A DNA stretch of 64,000 nt, taken from positions 1 to 64,000 of the forward strand of contig NZ_JACJQA010000003.1 of the NCBI RefSeq assembly GCF_014696355.1, given 5' to 3'. The notes below the pieces were generated by a model that was given only the letters and a program-made list of their open reading frames with translations, made no database searches and was not told the origin of the DNA. The stretch is from Pseudanabaena sp. FACHB-1998 (GTDB lineage Bacteria > Cyanobacteriota > Cyanobacteriia > Pseudanabaenales > Pseudanabaenaceae). Positions 1-9,140 of the stretch are shown here, piece by piece (position 1 is the first letter of the stretch; each line of letters opens with the position of its first letter). Made by a program: the position numbers and the translations under genes.

Positions 1-221
1 AAACTACTGATTAGGTAATCTGAGTATAGGTCTAAGAACTTTCTGTCCATACCTTTCAACCTCTGTCGGAGTCTATCTTTACTCTACTCTGTTTTCCTTC
101 CACGTAACATCAGTCAAATAAGTAGAGATTTGGTTTTAGGCGATCGCGGGTTGTTGAGATTGAGATTGAAGTAGAGGGGTGATCGCTTTTTGATTAATTG
201 TATTTTAGGCGATCGCCCAAC

Positions 222-1664
222 CTAAAAATCGAAAGAAGTAGACAATATATTCGCTCCCAGAATATGAGCATAGAGACTAGAGGGACAAAATTCAAACTCT
301 ACTCCTTTGTATTGAATGTTTTTATCTGAAATAGTTTGGCTAGTTACCAAAATTGGTTGAGAGATAGCAGGATGCTTGTTGGCAAATTCGATACAATTAT
401 CTAGTTCTGCAAGAGTCCTATAGGGGCGATCGCTCCACTTAACTTCAACAATCCACGAAGGCTGTTGATTAATCTTATCTAAATGCACGATATCAATCTC
501 TCCCGACTTCCATCTTGCATAATAAAGTTCAACAACCTTATTGTGTTGCCATTGACTGAAAATTGCAGTTTCAGTCATCGCTCCCATAGCTTCAGAATTT
601 GCATCAATCTGTCCAAATAAAGCTGCCCTCATAGATGGATTAGTTAAGTAAACCTTGAAACATATTGCTCTTTTAAATCTCTTCGCATTGTTGTCTATTC
701 GCTCAACTCGCCGAATTAGGAATGCAGCCTCAAGATATTCCAGATAACGTTTGATCGTATTTTTAGCAACACCAGAGGATTTAGATAATCCATCTAAACT
801 TACCTCATTTCCAGAATTGTAAGCTAGGGTCGTAAATAGTCTATTTAATTCTTGAATGTCGTTAATACCGTAAAGGCTTGGGAGATCTCGGAGTAATACC
901 TTATCGATAATGTCACTTTTGATATACTGACTAGGATTTTGCCTGATAGTTTCCGAAAAAACTGCCTCTGGATATCCACCAAAGTTTAGGTAGTTTATAA
1001 ACTCTTCATTGAGGGCTTTGATATTTGTAACAGAGTATTCATTTTTCTCTAAATCAAAATCTTTAATTGTCGTAAACTTTATCAGTTCAGATTCTCGCCC
1101 AATAAACATTAAGTACTCAGCGAAAGTTAGCGGCGGCAGAACATAATCGCTAAAGCGTCCAGCACCAGACTCATTACTTTTTAACCTTAGTGCGGCGGCA
1201 GCAGAACCTGTGGCAATAAAGCGATAGTCTGCATAAGAGTCAACTAGAGATTTAAGATGTACTTCCCAATTACGAAAATACTGAATTTCGTCAAAGAAGA
1301 CAAACAGTTTTGCATTGCGTTTATGTTCAAAGAGTTTCTGGAAATAATTAAGTATTCGTTCCAAATGAAGTCCAGTATAGATAGGAGTTTCAAGGGAAAT
1401 ATATAAAATATTTATTGCTTCTACACCAGAGTCTAAGAGTGCGCGAATGGTGTGATAAACCATAACTGTTTTACCAACGCGCCTTGGTCCCATTAAAACG
1501 ATCGCTCGACGAACGTTTATATCCAAAATATTTTCATAAAAAGTCTCAAAGTACTTACGTCGAGGAGTATTTTCGTAAGTTATTTTCCCTTCTACGCCTT
1601 GTTCCCACCAAGGATTATCAAACCTAAGTCGGGACAAAATATCTACTTCTGAAATTTCTAGCAT
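222..1664 (-). CDS. AAA-family ATPase with C-terminal DUF4143
   Basis: The 480-residue protein has a Walker A motif (GPRRVGKT, about residue 59) in an AAA_14-type P-loop domain. Walker B follows (FVFFDEIQYF, about 120). The C-terminal half has the features of DUF4143, including a winged-helix-like stretch and a late EVKW motif typical of nuclease-like folds. Members of this family are widespread accessory ATPases with no settled biochemical role; some are linked to toxin-antitoxin-like or defence contexts. The gene is monocistronic. Its start lies 6 nt from a 30-bp perfect palindrome that overlaps a plausible promoter, which suggests autoregulation. Family assignment is firm; function is not known. 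Confidence 0.85.
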   Translation of the reverse strand: MLEISEVDILSRLRFDNPWWEQGVEGKITYENTPRRKYFETFYENILDINVRRAIVLMGPRRVGKTVMVYHTIRALLDSGVEAINILYISLETPIYTGLHLERILNYFQKLFEHKRNAKLFVFFDEIQYFRNWEVHLKSLVDSYADYRFIATGSAAAALRLKSNESGAGRFSDYVLPPLTFAEYLMFIGRESELIKFTTIKDFDLEKNEYSVTNIKALNEEFINYLNFGGYPEAVFSETIRQNPSQYIKSDIIDKVLLRDLPSLYGINDIQELNRLFTTLAYNSGNEVSLDGLSKSSGVAKNTIKRYLEYLEAAFLIRRVERIDNNAKRFKRAICFKVYLTNPSMRAALFGQIDANSEAMGAMTETAIFSQWQHNKVVELYYARWKSGEIDIVHLDKINQQPSWIVEVKWSDRPYRTLAELDNCIEFANKHPAISQPILVTSQTISDKNIQYKGVEFEFCPSSLYAHILGANILSTSFDF

Positions 1665-1670
1665 AGATCT

Positions 1671-1700
1671 AAAATAAGATTAGTTAACTAATCTTATTTT
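1671..1700. promoter_or_regulatory. 30-bp perfect palindrome (candidate operator) plus half-site
   Basis: The arms AAAATAAGATTAGTT / AACTAATCTTATTTT meet with no spacer just upstream of the AAA/DUF4143 start. A second half-site (AACTAATCTTATTTTT) lies at about 1729-1744. On the minus strand a TTGACC box (1725-1720) and TAAAAT (1701-1696) are 18 nt apart, so transcription would begin inside the palindrome. Binding by the gene's own product or another repressor is inference. Confidence 0.5.
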
Positions 1701-1877
1701 ATCTTGACTTTACATTTAAGGTCAATCAACTAATCTTATTTTTGCCTTGTAGGTTTAGCGATCGCAGAAATTTAATTGCGTAGCGATCGCCTTACAGCAT
1801 CTAAAAATTCAATTTAAAATGGGGGCGAACGCTTTTTGATGGGTTATGATTACACTAATTGCTCTAGGTAATTGATT

Positions 1878-2354
1878 ATGAAATGGGAAGAAGTTTGTGA
1901 GAATAAACAGCTACAAGATTTACCCTTCAAAATTGAGTTGAATAAGTGGGGGCAAATCGTTATGAGTCCTGTCAAAATCAAACATTCTTTTCATCAAGGA
2001 AGAATCCAACGTTTATTGGAGTCTTTATTAAGTAATGGAGAAGTAATGCCAGAATGTGCGATCAATACTACAGACGGGGTTAAAGTTGCTGATGTTGTTT
2101 GGTGTTCGGAAGCAAGATTTGACAAAATCCAAGATGAGGTATCAGCATCTATAGCCCCAGAAATTTGTATAGAAGTTAAATCTATTGGTAATATTTTGGG
2201 TGAAATGGAATTCAAGAAAAATCTTTATTTTGAAGCCCAAGCTCTTGAAGTATGGCTATGTAATGAGCAAGGTGAAATAAGGTTTTATAATGAGCAGGGA
2301 GAATTAGAGCAATCCTTGTTAGTCCCTGATTTTCCGAAGCAAATTAAACGGTAG
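1878..2354 (+). CDS. Uma2-family (DUF820) putative endonuclease
   Basis: The protein of about 158 residues belongs to the Uma2/DUF820 family, a PD-(D/E)XK nuclease-like fold greatly expanded in cyanobacteria. The core is visible: an acidic residue in a 'VKVADVVW' strand, then 'PEICIEVKS', which supplies the E-x-K pair. An in-frame TTG lies 6 nt upstream; the ATG at 1878 is preferred as the ordinary start. The cellular role of these proteins is unknown, and a nuclease or restriction-like activity is presumed from the fold. No partner methylase is nearby. It is a stand-alone gene after an intergenic stretch rich in HIP1 sites. Confidence 0.8.
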   Translation: MKWEEVCENKQLQDLPFKIELNKWGQIVMSPVKIKHSFHQGRIQRLLESLLSNGEVMPECAINTTDGVKVADVVWCSEARFDKIQDEVSASIAPEICIEVKSIGNILGEMEFKKNLYFEAQALEVWLCNEQGEIRFYNEQGELEQSLLVPDFPKQIKR

Positions 2355-2555
2355 TTTGTTTTTTATTTTTAATGGGTTAGATTTTAGACGATCGCGGATT
2401 TTGAGATTTATTGGGAGGCGATCGTTTTCATGTTAACTCCAGAAATTATCATTTATACAGGGTGTGAATATCGTGATCAAATTCCCACAAATCAGGAAAT
2501 TTATATTGTGGATAATCTTCTGTAACTTCCTTAAGAGCATCCTTCCAAATATTAT

Positions 2556-4487
2556 CTAATGAGAATTAGCATTGCTGCATAAATTATGCCAATGCGTCCA
2601 AATAATTACCATTGCCATCGTGTCAAGGCGACAGTATTGATAAAGCAATTCTTGCCATTGCGATCGCATTTCTGGATTGTGCAGACAAAGCTCACGGCTT
2701 TCACCATACATTAAATCTTGATAGGCAAGCATAGCCCCCGCGCCTTCATTAACAACATAGGTGCGATCGCCAATTTGCAATTCAGACAGAACATCGTAGG
2801 GGCTTAAAATTTCACCATCAACATCGCGAAAATATTCCTTAAACCAAGGAATTTCATGCAAATAGGAATTAGTTTTCCAAACGGCAGGAAGAACGCATTT
2901 GAGCGAAGTTCTTCCCTTCATTAATGGGTGAAAGTAATACTTCAGAGTTAAAGCATTCATATCTACTAAGGTGGATTTACCCTTATGCCCACCTTTGTGA
3001 TTCAGCTTCGCGGTATTCGCTAGCCATGTCTGCAACTCAGGATTTTGATAGTCATAGGCTTGCATTTGATAATAGATATCGCGCAAAACACTATTTTCAT
3101 GGGTAGCCCATGTCAAAATCGTGCCGCGATCGCCTAGACATTCCATGAGAGATTCCGCAAATTGGAAATTCGGGAAATTATTGTCCAGATCGAGCCATTC
3201 TGTTTGGACAGGTGGCGCGTCAGGTTCAGAAATCGTGTGACAACTCCATTGGAAGGCAACCTGCTCATAGGGTTGCCTTCCTGCGCGATAGGGAATCGCC
3301 ATCCGTGAAGTCTCAAAATCAATAAAATGAATGGGATATTCGATCTCCTGCATAATTTTAGGAAGATGTTCCGAAATCCATTCTTTATTTTTTTGAGTAT
3401 ATTCAATCTGAATTAGCTGACGATAGCTGTAGGTATAGTCATTGAGTTCATCTAGAGGCACATCAAACATACTTACCTTCTTTTGTTGAATTAGTTCATT
3501 CACTAAAGGCGTATCATTCCCACCAATTCTTCCCATTTGATAAAGATCTAAGACATGAAATTCTTCATCGGCAAGATCACCCCAACATTCTTTAAATCCA
3601 TCACGCGAGTCGCGATCGCTAGCGCGATATTCGCAACCTTTACAACTTTTGCTGATCGGTGCAAAAATTTGGGTCGATCGCTCTATTAGATAATTAATAT
3701 ATTTTTGTGCTGAAGCGATCGTTGGCTCGATTAGTTCATCAACTTCCGCAGCAATACTCACTTTAGTAAGAAATTGATCTTGATGAATTTGTTCAATATC
3801 ACCAGTAAAGTTAACCTTAATTCCATTAAATTTAGAAAGGGAATTGCGATGGGTAGATAAACGCTGAATTTGAAAATAGGAAGCAAGATTATCGATGCTT
3901 GTAGTTTTGGCTTTATCAGGAACTATTAAATAAGGAGATATCACCACTTCCAGATTGGGAAGATGCTCTGCTAGCATTTCTTGCAAAATCCCAACTTGAT
4001 AGGAAACATCTTCAATGATATGTCTCCATTCGCCGCCGACCTTGCCTGTCCGCTTATTGCGAAAGAGCGAAAGATTACGATATTTAATCAAATCCTCATG
4101 GGCGCTACTATCAAAAGCCTTAGATTTGATTTCAATAATTTCAAGGCGATCGCCTTGCTTAACGAGAATATCCGCACGCGCCAACTTATGTTGAGAATAG
4201 AAAACAGGCTCAAATAGAACTACATTTTCTTGTTGTAGATAATTGATTGTTTCTTGAACAGCGTGATTAATATTCTCTTGGGAGCTAAAATTTGCCGAAA
4301 TATAAATACCTTCAGGATAAAGAAGGTGAGCGATCTTACTAATGATAAAGTTCCCATCTGATAAGATTCTGGTGTAAGAATCGACGCGATCAACTGTTGG
4401 ATAACCTAACTTTTTGTAATAGAGTTTGGTTGAGCAACTGCGGGCAGTCTTGAGATCGGATTTCGTCAGATAAATTGGATGGGACAT
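2556..4487 (-). CDS. Cas4-like nuclease fused to DUF2779 exonuclease-like domain
   Basis: The protein has about 643 residues when started at the ATG at 4487 (MSHPIYL). The frame stays open to 4631, but that extension runs through a 53-nt perfect hairpin and is probably not coding. The N-terminal half resembles Cas4/AddB-type PD-(D/E)XK nucleases: D106 (LARAD), E119-I-K121, and four cysteines placed like an Fe-S cluster (C18, C282, C285, C301). The C-terminal half is DUF2779, starting with a DEDD-exonuclease-like 'IDFET' (D390, E392). It is therefore probably a two-domain DNA or RNA processing enzyme. No cas genes or repeats lie nearby, so a CRISPR role is not supported. Activity is inferred only. 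Confidence 0.8.
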   Translation of the reverse strand: MSHPIYLTKSDLKTARSCSTKLYYKKLGYPTVDRVDSYTRILSDGNFIISKIAHLLYPEGIYISANFSSQENINHAVQETINYLQQENVVLFEPVFYSQHKLARADILVKQGDRLEIIEIKSKAFDSSAHEDLIKYRNLSLFRNKRTGKVGGEWRHIIEDVSYQVGILQEMLAEHLPNLEVVISPYLIVPDKAKTTSIDNLASYFQIQRLSTHRNSLSKFNGIKVNFTGDIEQIHQDQFLTKVSIAAEVDELIEPTIASAQKYINYLIERSTQIFAPISKSCKGCEYRASDRDSRDGFKECWGDLADEEFHVLDLYQMGRIGGNDTPLVNELIQQKKVSMFDVPLDELNDYTYSYRQLIQIEYTQKNKEWISEHLPKIMQEIEYPIHFIDFETSRMAIPYRAGRQPYEQVAFQWSCHTISEPDAPPVQTEWLDLDNNFPNFQFAESLMECLGDRGTILTWATHENSVLRDIYYQMQAYDYQNPELQTWLANTAKLNHKGGHKGKSTLVDMNALTLKYYFHPLMKGRTSLKCVLPAVWKTNSYLHEIPWFKEYFRDVDGEILSPYDVLSELQIGDRTYVVNEGAGAMLAYQDLMYGESRELCLHNPEMRSQWQELLYQYCRLDTMAMVIIWTHWHNLCSNANSH

Positions 4488-4530
4488 ACTGCCTAAAAAA
4501 CTTCGCTTTATAAATCTAGCACGAACAATC

Positions 4531-4583
4531 ATTAAACCAAAGGTAGAGGCGGCGCTTCGCGCCGCCTCTACCTTTGGTTTAAT
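4531..4583. repeat. Hairpin, 25-bp perfect stem, apex GC-TTC-GC
   Basis: Perfect inverted repeat 4531-4555 / 4559-4583 with core GGCGGCGC-TTC-GCGCCGCC. It lies between the start of the DUF2779 gene and rpe and is part of the window-wide hairpin family. Confidence 0.9.
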
Positions 4584-4767
4584 AGTTTTGCTGTAAAGAT
4601 TTTTGATGACTCGACAAAGTAGCGTCATCAAAAATCTGGTTCTTTAAACTGTAATTCTGGCGCTTAAAACTGCTAAATTTAACTAATAATTAAGGTAAGA
4701 CTGTACTTAAAATTACTTTTACCTACTGTTTTTTAGATCTTTGTTAAGCTAAGCCCCCGTAAATCAT

Positions 4768-5457
4768 ATGCCTAAAAAGTCCACAGTTATTTCCCCCTCG
4801 ATCCTGTCTGCTGACTTTAGCCGTTTGGGTGACGACATTCGTGCAGTTGATGCGGCGGGTGCAGACTGGATTCACGTTGATGTGATGGATGGTCACTTTG
4901 TCCCCAATATCACCATTGGGCCATTAATCGTTTCGGCGATTCGTCCTGTCACCACTAAAATTTTAGATGTGCATTTGATGATTACTGAGCCAGAAAGATA
5001 TGTAGCTGATTTTGCTAAAGCTGGTGCTGATATCATCACTGTCCATGCTGAGCATACTGCTTGCCCTCACTTGCATCGCAATCTTTCTCAAATTAAGGAA
5101 CTAGGTAAACTTGCTGGCGTTTCCCTTAATCCTTCTACACCTTTGAGCTTTATTGAGTATGTTCTCGATCTTTGCGATTTGGTCTTGATCATGAGCGTTA
5201 ACCCCGGATTTGGTGGTCAAAGCTTTATTCCTAACGTAATTCCTAAGATTGCGAAGTTGCGTCAAATGTGTGACGATCGCGGGCTTGATCCTTGGATCGA
5301 AGTCGATGGTGGTCTGAAGGCAAATAACACTTGGCAAGTTTTGGAAGCTGGTGCAAATGCGATCGTCGCTGGTTCCGCAGTATTTAATGCTCCTGATTAC
5401 GCGAAGGCTATTACCGATATTCGCAACAGCAAGCGTCCTGAATTGGTCACCGCTTAA
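4768..5457 (+). CDS. rpe: Ribulose-phosphate 3-epimerase
   Basis: Interconverts D-ribulose 5-phosphate and D-xylulose 5-phosphate in the Calvin-Benson and pentose phosphate pathways. The 229-residue TIM barrel has the expected length. Family signatures are clear: [11 protein letters not shown] near the N-terminus, '[12 protein letters not shown]' with the metal-binding His/Asp, 'DVHLMI', '[10 protein letters not shown]' and 'EVDGG' with the second catalytic Asp, then 'AGSAVF' for phosphate binding. The gene stands alone. It is followed by two hairpins (5461-5495, 5517-5557) that probably end transcription from both rpe and the convergent DUF4335 operon. Confidence 0.97.
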   Translation: MPKKSTVISPSILSADFSRLGDDIRAVDAAGADWIHVDVMDGHFVPNITIGPLIVSAIRPVTTKILDVHLMITEPERYVADFAKAGADIITVHAEHTACPHLHRNLSQIKELGKLAGVSLNPSTPLSFIEYVLDLCDLVLIMSVNPGFGGQSFIPNVIPKIAKLRQMCDDRGLDPWIEVDGGLKANNTWQVLEAGANAIVAGSAVFNAPDYAKAITDIRNSKRPELVTA

Positions 5458-5460
5458 AAT

Positions 5461-5495
5461 TTTTTGAAAACGTTGCCCAGCAACGCTTTCAAAAA
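5461..5495. terminator. Hairpin after rpe, apex GC-CCA-GC
   Basis: 16-bp stem with one mismatch (5461-5476 / 5480-5495), three bases after the rpe stop codon. Confidence 0.65.
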
Positions 5496-5516
5496 TATCT
5501 TGATTTAGTTTTGAGC

Positions 5517-5557
5517 AAAATAACAAAAGCCTCGCGACGCGAGGCTTTTGTTATTTT
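5517..5557. terminator. Bidirectional terminator between rpe and DUF4335 gene, apex GC-GAC-GC
   Basis: 19-bp perfect stem, AAAATAACAAAAGCCTCGC and its complement around loop GAC. The A-rich left and T-rich right arms give a U tract on both strands. Confidence 0.85.
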
Positions 5558-6873
5558 TGGATTTGCAATACTAGGCGAATTTTGCCTGATGCAGGATTAG
5601 CCGATCGCCACTTTCTGACTAGATTTTCAATTGAGGCGATCGCCTGAGTATTTTTAAGCGTTGAGGATGGGATATCTGTAGAGATATTCACGACCTGTCC
5701 ATTGCTAATTTCTAACTCGACAATGAGAGTTCCTTGAGATTCGAGGCTAATAGGCTCCTGTTGCAGATATTTGACCAAATCGTTAGTGATCTCGTTGGAT
5801 AGCTCTGATTGAATTTGCAGAACTTTAATGTTAGTGGGGGTTATGTTGTTTGTTCTTGCGGCAGCAGGGGGTACGATTTTAGGAGATGAGGCAGCAGGGG
5901 AAACTGGCGATGACTCAGCGATGGTAGTTCCCGCCTGATCCTTGTTAGGAATTTCAGAAGGCTTAGATGATTGGGTGGCAGGGCTATTTTCTAGGGTAAT
6001 TCCAGAGGGTACTCCCCCGTTAATGCGGAATTGATCGCTTACTTTGCCATCAGTACTACCAGTTATGACTTCTGGGGCGATCGCTACTCGATCTTGGGCG
6101 ACTTTACGCTCCTCTCGAATGTCATTCCTAGACCTAGATGGACTTGGAGCCGATCGCTCATTGGGGGCGATCGCGCTATTTGGGTTTGATGTAATGCTTG
6201 GTAAATTATTTTGATTATTAGGGGATGTAGGCGATCGCAAGGCATCATCGCCAGTCTTAGCCGATCCCGCTACCTTGGCGCTATCTTTGGATGTACTTTC
6301 AGGCTTGGAGTTGGTTACTGCGGGAGGATTAGCAGCTTCGGGGGGCAATGCGTTAGGCGTAGAGGCAACTTGAAATGCTGGTTGATCGCCAAACCGAGGC
6401 GAAATTAAGCGAATTGTGCCGATACTAACGCCCATGATGGCGATCGCTGCCGCGATTAACTTTAGCCAATTTGGGCTGAGGCGGCGCACTTCTAAGACTA
6501 CATTGGGCAAAATCACAAACTCATTGGCACAGAGTTCTAAACTTTCGTAGAGATCGAATAATTGCAGGGTAGAAAGTTTGAGCTTGGATAGTTTGGGAAT
6601 ATTAATGGCATGATCTAGCTTCCCAAAATCATCTTGCGCGAGCCAGCGATCGCAATATTGAGTGATTACTTCGATTAAGCTAGCAATTTGTTGCTGGTTG
6701 CCTTTAATCACCTTATTGCCATTGGCTAACTGCAACCGAAAGCGCAAATTTTGAGCCACGATCTGCGATTGCCAGTCAGATAAAGGCGATCGTTCAGTCC
6801 AAACCTCTAGCAAGCAGGTGGGTAGCTCATAGCGACGATTCAAGATATTTGATTCTGCTGCTGAGTAGGTCAT
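5551..6873 (-). CDS. DUF4335 protein, membrane-anchored, Ycf46 operon
   Basis: This 440-residue protein matches the cyanobacterial DUF4335 family. The N-terminal domain (about 10-130) has the typical 'RRYELPTCLLEVW' opening and is followed by one transmembrane helix (about 136-157). Then comes a long low-complexity Ser/Pro/Asn linker, and a C-terminal domain (about 355-440, 'GTLIVELEISNGQVVNI') that resembles small TonB-C-like folds. The topology suggests a cytoplasmic N-domain and a periplasmic or lumenal C-domain. It is the third gene after ycf46 and DUF3038, with a 5-nt gap, so the three are almost certainly co-transcribed. Function is unknown. Confidence 0.85.
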   Translation of the reverse strand: MTYSAAESNILNRRYELPTCLLEVWTERSPLSDWQSQIVAQNLRFRLQLANGNKVIKGNQQQIASLIEVITQYCDRWLAQDDFGKLDHAINIPKLSKLKLSTLQLFDLYESLELCANEFVILPNVVLEVRRLSPNWLKLIAAAIAIMGVSIGTIRLISPRFGDQPAFQVASTPNALPPEAANPPAVTNSKPESTSKDSAKVAGSAKTGDDALRSPTSPNNQNNLPSITSNPNSAIAPNERSAPSPSRSRNDIREERKVAQDRVAIAPEVITGSTDGKVSDQFRINGGVPSGITLENSPATQSSKPSEIPNKDQAGTTIAESSPVSPAASSPKIVPPAAARTNNITPTNIKVLQIQSELSNEITNDLVKYLQQEPISLESQGTLIVELEISNGQVVNISTDIPSSTLKNTQAIASIENLVRKWRSANPASGKIRLVLQIQK

Positions 6874-6878
6874 GGGTT

Positions 6879-7430
6879 TTATTGACTGCGCTCAAATAGG
6901 GCAACCCAGAGGCGGCGTGAGCCAATTTGAGAGCTATAAAAAAGTAAATCTATTAATAATTTTAACGCTAATTTCTGGATTGCGTCGGGTTTAGCCTGTT
7001 CTTCCTCAGCCATGCGTTCTTGATATAAAGTATTAAAGCGATCGAGATAATCCCCGAGAATCGGTTCACGATAGGGAAGGCGTTTTAGGGCAGTACTTTT
7101 TTCTAACTGAGCAACCGCATTTCGGATGGCAAACTGTTGCTGTGAGGCTAGAGTACAACTAATTAAAGTCATCGCTCTCGCCTCATCGACATCTAGTTTT
7201 TTTCGTCCTTTGCCCTTGCGTAAGGGGCTAGCCTGCCGCAATCGCCATAAGGTAATGCGATCGCTAAGGATTTCTTCTAATCCCAGCTTTTCGGCTACGA
7301 CAAGCATTTCATCGGAGCCAATACCCGTCAAAGCTTCCAAGGCAAGCAACACTAAGTCCAAATGCGCTTTAATCGCCTGCAATTGCGGCAAATCTGGATT
7401 ATCGAAGGAAGTTGCGGGATGAGAAGTCAT
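6879..7430 (-). CDS. DUF3038 protein, Ycf46 operon
   Basis: A 183-residue soluble, largely helical protein of the cyanobacterial DUF3038 family; the 'LDLVLLALEALTGIGSDEM' region is characteristic. Its ATG overlaps the stop codon of ycf46 by the ATGA arrangement, implying translational coupling. The DUF4335 gene follows after 5 nt. DUF3038 and DUF4335 genes recur next to each other in cyanobacteria, which suggests a shared complex. No catalytic motif is recognisable and no function can be assigned. Confidence 0.85.
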   Translation of the reverse strand: MTSHPATSFDNPDLPQLQAIKAHLDLVLLALEALTGIGSDEMLVVAEKLGLEEILSDRITLWRLRQASPLRKGKGRKKLDVDEARAMTLISCTLASQQQFAIRNAVAQLEKSTALKRLPYREPILGDYLDRFNTLYQERMAEEEQAKPDAIQKLALKLLIDLLFYSSQIGSRRLWVALFERSQ

Positions 7431-9049
7431 GATTCTGAGTTGGATTTAAGCTGAGGTAATGGCGGTAAGGGTAAAGGACGATGTTTGTTCTTGGACTTTT
7501 CCAGTGCAGATTTAGTTGCGGATTCCACCACATTAACATCACTAATCTCCGCAAATTCTCCCCGTGATGCACTTCTTGCCCTACCTTGGGTTGCCCATGC
7601 TTGCATAAAGCTAATTTGCTCTCTGGCGGTACTGGCGAGGGGATAGGTATCTTTGATGGCGGCGAGAATGTCACTGGTCATCACATCCCGTTGCTCATGA
7701 AAAGCGCGATACATCCCTTCGACGATCGCCTGTTCGATCTCCGCGCCACTAAATTCCTTGGTGATTTCCGCCATTTTATCAATATCAAAATTGCGGATTT
7801 CCATTGGTCGAAAGCGCTTGAGATGCAATAAAAAGATTTCCTTGCGTTCTGCATAGGTGGGCAAATTGATAAAAAACAATTCATCAAATCGACCTTTTCG
7901 CAATAGTTCGGGAGGCAAGGCATTAATATTATTTGCCGTAGCAACTACAAATACAGGGCTAGATTTCTCCTGCATCCATGTGAGCAATGTACCTAACACA
8001 CGCTGGCTCGTTCCCGAATCACCCATACTATTAGCGATACCGCCAAAGGCTTTATCAATTTCATCAATCCAGAGAATACAAGGTGCAAGAGCTTCGGCTA
8101 GCTGGATCGTCTGACGGGTGCGGCTTTCGGACTGTCCAACTAAACTCCCAAATAACCGCCCCACATCTAAGCGAAGCAACGGTAAGCGCCATAAATTCGC
8201 GATCGCCTTAGCGCATAAGCTTTTCCCCGTTCCTTGGATGCCTAATAATAAAACACCACGCGGATTTGGTAAGCCAAAGGCGCGAGCCTCATCGGAAAAG
8301 GCTTGCTGACGCTGCATCAACCATAATTTAAAATTATCTAAGCCTCCAATACTATCCAAAGTTTCATTGGGAGTAAAAAATTCGAGAAATTCCGTTTGCC
8401 TGATTCTTTTTTGCTTTTCCAACAAAACCCGATCAATATCCGATTCATTGAGAAAATGCTTTTGGACGATGGACTTAGAAAGCGTATGGCAAATGCGATC
8501 GCGAGTCATCCCCATGCAAGCCTTGACCAACTGCCCAAGGCTATTCCCTTCCATTCGCAACTGCTCAGGTGGAATCATCTGCTCAATAATATGCCGAATC
8601 TCGGTAGTCTCAGGCAATGGGAAATAGAGTACCGAAACTTGCTCTTCTAATTCCGAAGGCATTTCTAGCAATGGACTCAGCAAAATTAGCGTTTTTCGCG
8701 AATTCCGAAAACTGCGGTAAAGATTACGAAGTTGCCGCACCAAAATTTCATCTAAACGTTGGGTTGCTAAACGTCGATGTAAATCACGAAATATATAAAT
8801 TGTGGCTGTTTGGCGATCGCTATTTTCCACAATTTGCAAAGCTTGCAGCAAATTGTTTTTCCCCTCCTGATTATGTTCAAACCCTCGGACTAAGTCGTAA
8901 TAAAGTGTCTGACGTGGCGGCGTACATTCCTGTGCAACTTGAGCAATCGTCTTTTCGGCACGCTCTTCTTCCCATGTCACGACATAAATGATCGGACATT
9001 TAGCACGGATTAGCAGACTCAATTCTTCTTGGAAGTTAAGAGGTTTCAT
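7427..9049 (-). CDS. ycf46: Ycf46-like AAA+ ATPase
   Basis: A 540-residue AAA+ protein of the Ycf46 type found in cyanobacteria and some algal plastids. The N-terminal part (about 1-200) is family-specific. The AAA module follows, with Walker A (LLGIQGTGKS, about 268), Walker B (CILWIDEIDKAF, about 328) and an arginine-finger region 'LPPELLRKGRFDE'. Family members have been linked to regulation of photosynthesis and inorganic carbon use. It heads an operon with DUF3038 and DUF4335 (ATGA overlap), so the membrane-anchored DUF4335 protein may be its tether. The start at 9049 has no strong Shine-Dalgarno. Confidence 0.9.
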   Translation of the reverse strand: MKPLNFQEELSLLIRAKCPIIYVVTWEEERAEKTIAQVAQECTPPRQTLYYDLVRGFEHNQEGKNNLLQALQIVENSDRQTATIYIFRDLHRRLATQRLDEILVRQLRNLYRSFRNSRKTLILLSPLLEMPSELEEQVSVLYFPLPETTEIRHIIEQMIPPEQLRMEGNSLGQLVKACMGMTRDRICHTLSKSIVQKHFLNESDIDRVLLEKQKRIRQTEFLEFFTPNETLDSIGGLDNFKLWLMQRQQAFSDEARAFGLPNPRGVLLLGIQGTGKSLCAKAIANLWRLPLLRLDVGRLFGSLVGQSESRTRQTIQLAEALAPCILWIDEIDKAFGGIANSMGDSGTSQRVLGTLLTWMQEKSSPVFVVATANNINALPPELLRKGRFDELFFINLPTYAERKEIFLLHLKRFRPMEIRNFDIDKMAEITKEFSGAEIEQAIVEGMYRAFHEQRDVMTSDILAAIKDTYPLASTAREQISFMQAWATQGRARSASRGEFAEISDVNVVESATKSALEKSKNKHRPLPLPPLPQLKSNSES

Positions 9050-9140
9050 TAGTGAGGAGGATCTTGGAGCGATAACTTTGAGCTATAAAAATATGTCCCG
9101 CGTGTTTTTATAGCAGTTTTTCGCGCAGTACTCAAACTAA

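Noticed and set aside
1-221. Possible gene at the window start
   Set aside because: Only HIP1-containing non-coding sequence was seen, with no credible frame or ribosome site.
4488-4631. N-terminal extension of the DUF2779 protein
   Set aside because: The extra 48 codons run through a 53-nt perfect hairpin and match nothing in the family. The ATG at 4487 starts the recognisable domain.
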